This document shows positions 55,667 to 64,000 of a DNA stretch of 64,000 nucleotides, in pieces. The DNA lies in assembly GCA_944392695.1 (NCBI GenBank), contig CALXXN010000010.1, positions 1 through 64,000 of the forward strand, written 5' to 3'. The DNA is from an uncultured Spirochaetales bacterium (lineage in GTDB: Bacteria; Spirochaetota; Spirochaetia; Sphaerochaetales; Sphaerochaetaceae). The position numbers and the translations under genes were made by a program. The notes under the pieces are model-generated. The model saw only the letters and a list, made by a program, of their open reading frames with translations, did not search any database and was not told the origin of the DNA. How positions within the stretch are numbered: position 1 is the stretch's first letter; each line of letters opens with the position of its first letter.

Positions 55667-56790
55667 GTCTTTACAAGCCCCCTTGAGATCCTGTCCAGCA
55701 TCGTCCTCTTGTTCTGGTTGAAACGCGAGGCCTCATCACAGGCACTGCTGACGATGGAGAGGCAGCGCCTGGCCTCGCGGGGTGCCACATGTCCACCCCT
55801 CATCCCATCCTCCACAATCGCCATGACGCGGCGCAGGAAGACCTCGTAACTCGAGAAGCTGTCGAGGAAGGTGCACAGCGTCGTCATCTCAGCCGCGCTT
55901 TGTGGCTCATGCCTGACGAGGAGGGAGTGGACGAACTCCTCTGCGAAGGCGTCGAGCTTCGCCATGTCGAGACCGCTGGATGCCTGGATGAAGTCCTCTA
56001 TGCTGTTGTAGCCGGAGGCGGCGAAGCGCCTCATCAGCAGTTCCTCCTGCCTAGCCTCCTCGATTGGATGGAAGTCATAGGGGCGCACCCTGGAGAGCAC
56101 GGTCGGCAGGATCCGCGTCCGGTTCTTCGAGACCAGGATGATGTAAGCGCCCTCTGGCGGCTCCTCAAGCAGTTTCAGGACGCTGTTCATGGCACCCGTC
56201 GTTACATCCTCAATACCTTCGAGGATGACACACTTCACCTGGCCGGCGCCCTGCTGCAGGAAGGCCTGGACGGCACGCACCTGGTCTATCGTGAAACCAG
56301 CACCCTTCCTCTTCTTGGAAAGGAAGCGGCCCAGGGCGGCATCATAGTCCTTGATGAAGGCATCAACCGCCTTGCCATCCTCCATGTCAGGCAGTTCATA
56401 GAAAAGGCTGCCAAGTTCATCAGCTGCATTGAAGAGGTCCTTGTCGGAAGCGGTCCACAGGGCCTCGTGGCAGGAGGAGAGGAGGATGCGTGTCTCATGG
56501 ACCAGGTTGTCCATGGCCGCCTGGTTGCGGCTCCTGGACAGGATGCCCTCTGCGGCCTTGAGCCTCAACTGGCTGTCACGGTCGCTGATGATCACAAGAC
56601 GTGATGTGCCAAGGCGCTCCCACTGGTCATCCTCCCCTGTCAGGGTCAGTGCCGTCTCGATGGCGGCGCTCATGCGGCCACTATAGGCAGGACCTGCGAA
56701 CAGCAGGGCCTGGGGCAGCCCGGAGGCCAGGTCGGCTTCAAGCCTGGAAGCCACCTGGGGTTGGACGAGGGCGGTCCTACTGAATGCCAT
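55663..56790 (-). CDS. holB: DNA polymerase III delta'-like clamp-loader subunit
   Basis: 375 residues from the ATG at 56790 (GGAG 6 nt upstream). The AAA+ fold is present but the Walker A is degenerate (FAGPAYSGRMSAAIE, no GKT/S), as expected for the non-ATPase delta' stator. TIDQVRAVQAFLQQ, VILEGIEDVTTGAMNSVLKLLEEPPEGAYIILVS and ILPTVLSRVRPYDF (an SRx motif in place of SRC) match HolB. The zinc-binding Cys set is absent. It overlaps the kinase by 4 bp and follows cvpA. Confidence 0.85.
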   Translation of the reverse strand: MAFSRTALVQPQVASRLEADLASGLPQALLFAGPAYSGRMSAAIETALTLTGEDDQWERLGTSRLVIISDRDSQLRLKAAEGILSRSRNQAAMDNLVHETRILLSSCHEALWTASDKDLFNAADELGSLFYELPDMEDGKAVDAFIKDYDAALGRFLSKKRKGAGFTIDQVRAVQAFLQQGAGQVKCVILEGIEDVTTGAMNSVLKLLEEPPEGAYIILVSKNRTRILPTVLSRVRPYDFHPIEEARQEELLMRRFAASGYNSIEDFIQASSGLDMAKLDAFAEEFVHSLLVRHEPQSAAEMTTLCTFLDSFSSYEVFLRRVMAIVEDGMRGGHVAPREARRCLSIVSSACDEASRFNQNKRTMLDRISRGLVKT

Positions 56791-57382
56791 CAATGGCTCC
56801 TTGGACAGAAGAAAGGCCCTCCTCTATGGCGCCTGCCAGCGCATCGGAGTTCTGTACGACGCTGAGCCCCTGCTGGGCGGCGGAGGTCACAAGGCCCATC
56901 GTCTGGTCAAGGTGCGGCAGGATGAAGCGGCTGATGATCAGGGACTCGTTGAACTGGGCGGACAGGTCGATCAGGGACTGGCGTGCCAGGATGCTGACGA
57001 CAACGCTGATCACCAAGAAGGAGAGCGCGACCCCCCAGGCGAAGCCAAGCACATGGTCCAGCCAACCTAGATGGAAGGTGTCGAAGATCTTGGCAAGCAT
57101 GTGTCCTACCAGGATGACCAGCAGGAAGCCGATAAGGAACAGGACGATGAAAGCGATCACGCTTCCAGCCCAGGCAGGTACGCTCTCAGGCAGGTAGTTC
57201 ATGGCGAAGGCACCAGCCTGGGAGTAGAACATCAGGCCGAGCATCAGGCCGACGAAGAGGCCGAACCACTTGGAAAGCTCTGCGACAATACCCTTGATGC
57301 AGCTGAAGATGGCTGTCACGAGGACGAGTGCTGCGATGATGATATCAGCAAGTGATACCATGTTACCGAAGATTTCAAACAT
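56777..57382 (-). CDS. cvpA: CvpA family membrane protein
   Basis: 201 residues. Four hydrophobic helices in the first 140 residues, with the family start LADIIIAALVLVTAIFSCIKGIVAELSKWFGLFVG and FDTFHLGWLDHVLGFAWGVALSFLV. CvpA proteins were first linked to colicin V production and in other bacteria to envelope stress. The amphipathic C-terminal part (LVTSAAQQGLSVVQNSDALAG) is cytosolic or periplasmic. It overlaps murG by 8 bp. Confidence 0.9.
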   Translation of the reverse strand: MFEIFGNMVSLADIIIAALVLVTAIFSCIKGIVAELSKWFGLFVGLMLGLMFYSQAGAFAMNYLPESVPAWAGSVIAFIVLFLIGFLLVILVGHMLAKIFDTFHLGWLDHVLGFAWGVALSFLVISVVVSILARQSLIDLSAQFNESLIISRFILPHLDQTMGLVTSAAQQGLSVVQNSDALAGAIEEGLSSVQGAIDGIQ

Positions 57383-58409
57383 TTACACACCCCTTGATCT
57401 GTCCGGCCACCGCCTGGGCCCCATCACGCCGTCCAAGGGAGGCCGAGGCCAGGCATAGCCTGTCATGAATCAAATCATCACAAAGCACTGAAGTTACAAG
57501 ATCCACCAGGGATCCCCCCTCTTCCAGGACCAATGCAGCACCACGCTCCTTGAGCCAGGCCGCGTTCTCGACCTGGTCGCCCCTTGTCGCACTGCGCAGT
57601 GGCACGAGCACCATGGCCTTGCCAAGAAGGCAGAGCTCACTGAGACTGTTGGCACCAGCGCGGCTGACCACCACCCTGGCCCGCTTCATCAGCCCACCAA
57701 GCGTGGCGGCATCAATGAAGGGATATGCCTCATAGCCTTCCCTCTCCACATCGACATGAGCCTTCGCCCCTGTCTGGTGGATGATGTGGAAGCGTGGCAG
57801 GAGCTGGTCGAGCGAGGACCAGACCAGCTGGTTGACTTCATCAGAGCCCTGGCTGCCGCCAAGGACGAGCACCAGGTCCCTCTCTTCAGTGAGCGACTCA
57901 TCATCCGCTGCCTCAAGGATCTCCCTGCGCACCGGGCTGCCCGTCCAGACATGGCGCCCGTCAGCCCAGGGGCCTGTGTCGAAGCCATGGCAGATCCTGG
58001 CGGCGTAGCGCGATGAGATCCTGTTGGCAAGCCCCATCGTCAGATCGCTCTCGTGGATCACGACTGGTATGTGGAGCCTGCTTGCCGCGATGACGGGTGG
58101 CACTGAGACATAGCCCCCCTTCGAGAAAAGGACGTCAGGACGCTCACGCCTGAGGATGGAATATGAAGAGAAGATCCCACCGATGACACGGAAGACATCA
58201 GTGAGGTTCTTCAGTGAGAAGTGACGCCTGAGCTTCCCTGTGCTGATAGGATGGAAGACGAGCCCAGACGCTTCGACAAGCGCCCTCTCCTCCTCCTTCT
58301 TCGAGCCTATGTAGAAGCCCTCGACGGCATCCTTGCGCAACTCATCCCAGACCGCCAGGGCCGGGATGACATGGCCAAGGGTGCCACCACCTGTGAACGC
58401 GCACTTCAT
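57375..58409 (-). CDS. murG: UDP-GlcNAc:undecaprenyl-PP-MurNAc-pentapeptide transferase
   Basis: Makes lipid II on the inner face of the membrane. The start at 58409 gives MKCAFTGGGTLGHVIPALAV, the GGGTxGHxxP loop (Thr and Gly kept). DVLFSKGGYVSVPPVIAA, VIHESDLTMGLANRI, LGGSQGSDEVNQLV, VVSRAGANSLSELCLLGKAMVLVPL and the late Arg-rich ATRGDQVENAAWLKERGAA are typical. 345 residues from this start. A TTGACA-17-TACCTT promoter lies almost at the ATG. First gene of the six-gene operon running to the helicase. Confidence 0.96.
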   Translation of the reverse strand: MKCAFTGGGTLGHVIPALAVWDELRKDAVEGFYIGSKKEEERALVEASGLVFHPISTGKLRRHFSLKNLTDVFRVIGGIFSSYSILRRERPDVLFSKGGYVSVPPVIAASRLHIPVVIHESDLTMGLANRISSRYAARICHGFDTGPWADGRHVWTGSPVRREILEAADDESLTEERDLVLVLGGSQGSDEVNQLVWSSLDQLLPRFHIIHQTGAKAHVDVEREGYEAYPFIDAATLGGLMKRARVVVSRAGANSLSELCLLGKAMVLVPLRSATRGDQVENAAWLKERGAALVLEEGGSLVDLVTSVLCDDLIHDRLCLASASLGRRDGAQAVAGQIKGCVNV

Positions 58410-58438
58410 GGGGACAAGGTACTCCCATGGAATGGCTG

Positions 58439-58470
58439 TGTCAATTGGAAACAGCTGTTTCGTTTTGACA
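58439..58470. promoter_or_regulatory. Palindrome between divergent murG and secA
   Basis: A perfect 14-bp palindrome GAAACAGCTGTTTC (58448-58461) is flanked by TGTCAA (58439-58444) and TTGACA (58465-58470), which are outward-facing -35 boxes. For murG a 17-bp spacer to TACCTT is present. The secA -10 is less clear. Confidence 0.5.
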
Positions 58471-58513
58471 CAACACCTTTCCACTGAGGCCCATTACAGC
58501 TATATTCATCCTC

Positions 58514-61294
<2,781 letters not shown>

Positions 61295-61305
61295 ATGACA
61301 CTGAG

Positions 61306-61338
61306 GCCCGTCGGGAAACCGGCGGGCTTCTTACTTTT
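61306..61338 (+). terminator. Terminator after secA
   Basis: GCCCGTCGG (61306-61314) with CCGGCGGGC (61319-61327), a 4-nt loop, then TTCTTACTTTT. It overlaps the last codons of the convergent ADP-ribosylglycohydrolase gene. Confidence 0.75.
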
Positions 61339-62461
61339 GTTCCATCAAGTCATGCCAGGCCTTGGGAGAGCGGTTGTGGAAATACTTGGCATCCCACTCA
61401 GGATACTCCCGATGATTGTACTCTGAGATGTCACAATCCTGGTAAAGGTCATCGGCGATTTCAAGGATGACGTCCTTCAGTTCCAGCCGTTCCAGATACT
61501 TTGATGGAATACCAGACAAGCCAAGATGGGCACCGACGATGTTGCCTGTGATCGATCCTGTGGAATCACTATCCCCATCATGATTCACTGCTGCACAGAT
61601 GGCTTCAGCGAAATCATCACAGTGACGAAGGGAGCAGAAAACCGCGATGGCAAGGGCTTCCTCCGCCACCCAGCCTTCACCAAGCTGCCTGATCGCTTCG
61701 ATATCACTGATGCTGGCATCCTCAGCCAAGGTGCATGCCTTATCGAACAGCTGGATGAAATCATTGATGTAGCAGCCATCGTCGAAGTCATGACATACCT
61801 CGCTCCTAGCATTGCGCACAGCATCCTTTATCGAGTAGTCATAGTGCACGATGAGTGCGATGATGTGGGTCAGTGTGGCAGCCGGTATGTAGCCAAGAGG
61901 ATGGCCATGTGTCAGCGCAGCGACCTGCGCACCCACCCTGTCTGCAAATTCCAAGTCCTCATGTCTTCCTCCGTAATAGAGGCCAACAGGGGCGGCCCTC
62001 ATCACACCACCGCACCCCTTGCTGTCATTGATTGGGTCCTCAATCGAGCCTTCCATCCCCGATGCGATGGCACTGAGGCAGGTGGCACCTGGTGCACGTC
62101 GGGAGAAGAGTCTTGGCTCATCAACAAGCCAGGAGAAACGATTTCCTACCAGAGGGTATTCCTCAGTCTGCGTCCTGTACCAGTCCTTATAGCTCAAGGC
62201 GACGTAAGTCCAAGGAGCACCACCAATACCGCGTATGCGGGCCCTGGTCTCTCCATGCATCATGCCAGTGGCTGTGAAAAGCGTCATCTGGGTATCATCG
62301 GAGATTTCTGCAAGCCCATCCTTCAGTTCATAAGAGGTGATACCACGCTCACCGTATCTGCTTATGATCGAATCCCTGCTCATGAATTCCACAGGGTAGC
62401 CCAATGCATCACCAGCCGCACCACCGACAAGGCAGCCTCTGTATTTATCCAGAATATCCAT
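61331..62461 (-). CDS. ADP-ribosylglycohydrolase family protein
   Basis: 376 residues from the ATG at 62461 (giving MDILDKYRGCLVGGAAGDALG; an ATG at 62479 is also in frame; neither has a good ribosome site). Metal ligands of the DraG/ARH family are present: DDTQMTLFTATGMM in the first third and NHDGDSDSTGSITGNIVGAHLG late. The family removes ADP-ribose from proteins or nucleic acids in a Mg-dependent way. No ADP-ribosyltransferase partner is in the window. It is convergent with secA and monocistronic. Confidence 0.93.
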   Translation of the reverse strand: MDILDKYRGCLVGGAAGDALGYPVEFMSRDSIISRYGERGITSYELKDGLAEISDDTQMTLFTATGMMHGETRARIRGIGGAPWTYVALSYKDWYRTQTEEYPLVGNRFSWLVDEPRLFSRRAPGATCLSAIASGMEGSIEDPINDSKGCGGVMRAAPVGLYYGGRHEDLEFADRVGAQVAALTHGHPLGYIPAATLTHIIALIVHYDYSIKDAVRNARSEVCHDFDDGCYINDFIQLFDKACTLAEDASISDIEAIRQLGEGWVAEEALAIAVFCSLRHCDDFAEAICAAVNHDGDSDSTGSITGNIVGAHLGLSGIPSKYLERLELKDVILEIADDLYQDCDISEYNHREYPEWDAKYFHNRSPKAWHDLMEQK

Positions 62462-62620
62462 GGAAGAATAATACTGCATTTTCTGGTTGAGGAAGCCTTT
62501 TTGCTCAAAGCATCATCGGGACATGCAGGAGTGCCTGGGTAAGCATTCAAGGAGGCCTGGGCTTGTAAGAAGGAATGTCCTGGCCAGAAGATGGACGAAG
62601 CTCATCATATGAATGCCGAG

Positions 62621-62655
62621 TGAAAAACAAGCCCGCAGGATGGTCCCACGGGCTT
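62621..62655 (-). terminator. Terminator after the LysM/LytM gene
   Basis: AAGCCCG (62629-62635) pairs with CGGGCTT (62649-62655), followed on the minus strand by GTTTTTC. Confidence 0.8.
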
Positions 62656-62676
62656 GGTCAGTTGCTTTTGCCTGTG

Positions 62677-63837
62677 TCAGAAGAAGAGCGATGGATCCAG
62701 GCTGATGCCCCCCTGCTCGATCTGGAAGTAGAGCGTCGGACGGCTGAACCGGCTGTTGGTGCCAAGAGTGCCGATCTGGCTGCCAGCTTCAACACTGTCA
62801 CCAATGGCGGCTGAGACACTGTCGAGGAAGGCGTAGGTCGTCTTGTAGCCCTGCTCGTGCTGGATGACGAGGAAGCGGCCAGTAGAGGCGCTGTTGCCAG
62901 AATCGACGACGACACCAGGGGCAGCTGCCAGGACAGGGCTTCCCGCCTCTGCTGTGACCAGTACGCCTTGGAGCTGGATATCATCAACCCTCTCACCAAA
63001 GGAGCTTGAGAGCCTTCCTGTGGCAATGGGCAGGCTGAATGTCACAGAGGTCGACTGGGGCAGCACGGCATCATCATCGTCATTGGAGGATGGGATGAAG
63101 AGCTCATCCCCAACCCTGATGTTCTCACTTGACAGTCCGTTGATGTCCATCAGCGTCCTCCAACCAAGCGAGGGGTCGAACTTCAATGCGATCGTCGAAA
63201 GCATGTCGCCATCCTGGACCGTGTAGAGCTGGCCATCCATGTTTGGGATGCGGAGGCGCACACCAGGAGTGACCGCGTTGAGGTCGCGTATGCGGTTGAC
63301 CGAGGTCAGGGTCCCGACCTCGAGGCCATAGAGCTCAGCGATGGAGGACAGGTCCTCACCTTCCTGGACCGTATGTGAGATGTAGGCAAGGCGGCTGCCA
63401 TCCTCCCAGGCGGCAAGGTTACCAGCTCCTTCTATGGCAAGGGCCGTGGTCCTGGCGCTTGAAGGGCTGTTGCTGGCGCTAGTGGAGGTGGAAGGTGCTG
63501 GGCTTGTGTTCTCAACAGGGGCCACGACCTCAGGCTCCACTGGCCCATCATCCCGGGCTGGTGCTCCCACTGCCGGCTGGCTGAGCTGGCTTTCCAGGAT
63601 CTCAGGTTCCTTGACGCTGACACTGAGCGGCGTCTGAGCTGGCGCTGGCGCTGTCTCCTCCTGGGGTGCTGGTGCCAGGATAAGGTAGACAAGGACTCCT
63701 ATCACAAGGACCAGGACGCAAAGGAGCGTGATCAAGGCAAGCCTACGCCCACCACCCTGGCGCCGGGGCTTCCTGTCAGGTCCCACCATGTCGTCGTAAC
63801 TGTCTCTGCCCATTCTTGGATTTCCCATCCTTGACAA
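62677..63837 (-). CDS. LysM protein with degenerate LytM (M23) domain
   Basis: 386 residues. Cytosolic basic N-terminus, one membrane helix at about 32-54, then a Pro/Ser/Thr-rich linker. Two LysM modules follow: HTVQEGEDLSSIAELYGLEV and YTVQDGDMLSTIALKFDPSL. The C-terminal LytM-like domain (about 265-386) starts LSSSFGERVDDIQLQGVLV and ends TLYFQIEQGGISLDP. The zinc ligands HxxxD and HxH of M23 peptidases are not there (LQGVLVTA, LYFQI), so it is probably an inactive activator or scaffold in the manner of EnvC/NlpD. Diverges from the gene at the right edge. Confidence 0.88.
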   Translation of the reverse strand: MSRMGNPRMGRDSYDDMVGPDRKPRRQGGGRRLALITLLCVLVLVIGVLVYLILAPAPQEETAPAPAQTPLSVSVKEPEILESQLSQPAVGAPARDDGPVEPEVVAPVENTSPAPSTSTSASNSPSSARTTALAIEGAGNLAAWEDGSRLAYISHTVQEGEDLSSIAELYGLEVGTLTSVNRIRDLNAVTPGVRLRIPNMDGQLYTVQDGDMLSTIALKFDPSLGWRTLMDINGLSSENIRVGDELFIPSSNDDDDAVLPQSTSVTFSLPIATGRLSSSFGERVDDIQLQGVLVTAEAGSPVLAAAPGVVVDSGNSASTGRFLVIQHEQGYKTTYAFLDSVSAAIGDSVEAGSQIGTLGTNSRFSRPTLYFQIEQGGISLDPSLFF

Positions 63838-63853
63838 CTATAATACAACACAA

Positions 63854-64000
63854 ATGAGTCAGGAATCCAGAAACAGGACCCCCATGGCCTTCCTCCTGGT
63901 CATCGTGCTGATCTTCATCGTCTTCCTTGTCAGGATAGCATATATCATGATGGAGGGCAAAGAAGGCGCCAAGGACTACGACGACCCTGTCGTTGCTGAA
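63854..64000 (+). CDS. N-terminus of a single-pass membrane protein (cut by the window edge)
   Basis: 49 codons from an ATG at 63854, open to the window end. A short polar start (MSQESRNRTP) precedes one strongly hydrophobic helix (MAFLLVIVLIFIVFLVRIAYIMM), followed by a charged segment (EGKEGAKDYDDPVVAE). This resembles the anchor of an FtsI/PBP-like protein or another envelope factor, but the fragment is too short to decide. It diverges from the LysM gene with 16 bp between the starts, a setting that would suit a cell-wall role. Confidence 0.5.
   Translation, partial: MSQESRNRTPMAFLLVIVLIFIVFLVRIAYIMMEGKEGAKDYDDPVVAE

Overview
The window looks like a host-associated spirochaete (Spirochaetota, treponeme or Sphaerochaeta-like). 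The clues are two UPF0164 outer-membrane porin-like proteins, a PUR-domain protein of the Borrelia Bpur type, many lipoproteins with spirochaete-style lipoboxes, a short primary-type sigma factor beside a groES that has no groEL, and a short SMC. Base composition is moderately GC-rich, with a few clearly AT-rich patches. Assignment is by protein recognition only.

Layout. 1-9.2 kb: a damaged tRNA-Tyr, a small outer-membrane barrel, then a long minus-strand translation and segregation block (smc, ffh, rpsP, khpA, rimM, trmD, rplS, a Cys-motif protein, coaD), with rnhB diverging from smc. 9.4-11.3 kb: a RelB/DinJ-like protein paired with a TnpB-like RuvC nuclease. 11.3-17.4 kb: zinc transporter, PUR protein, tRNA-Gly, two peptidase-family genes, coaX, an ABC-F ATPase, tRNA-Glu and tRNA-Gln. 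17.6-26.1 kb: three paralogous lipoproteins of about 870 residues. Two of the three start from duplicated leaders holding a poly-G tract and a terminator-like hairpin. 26.1-33.4 kb: tsaD, tRNA-Thr, a DUF368/PNPOx/tldD/pmbA operon and a DUF234 ATPase with a palindromic operator. 33.5-38.7 kb: a duplicated lipoprotein + UPF0164 module. 38.9-44.2 kb: XRE regulator, ppdK, sigma factor, groES.

The most unusual part is 44.2-51.4 kb. A roughly 6.4-kb AT-rich island sits between two 384-bp direct copies of the 3' end of a DinG/XPD-type helicase gene, which by my reading differ at one base. The intact helicase gene lies to the right and a 3' fragment with the native downstream context lies to the left, as expected from single-crossover insertion of a circle carrying that segment. 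The island holds one tight three-gene operon. All three products begin with zinc ribbons: a caspase-like (clan CD) peptidase, an SPFH-like coiled-coil protein with ribbons at both ends, and a Cys-rich right-handed beta-helix protein. I do not recognise this trio as a described system. A peptidase effector on an SPFH scaffold with a beta-helix sensor or adaptor is my inference.

From 51 to 64 kb an overlapping operon runs murG-cvpA-delta'-histidine kinase-NtrC-type regulator-helicase, followed by divergent secA, an ADP-ribosylglycohydrolase, a LysM protein with a degenerate LytM domain, and a truncated membrane-protein gene at the right edge. I saw no rRNA operon, CRISPR array, integrase or prophage genes.
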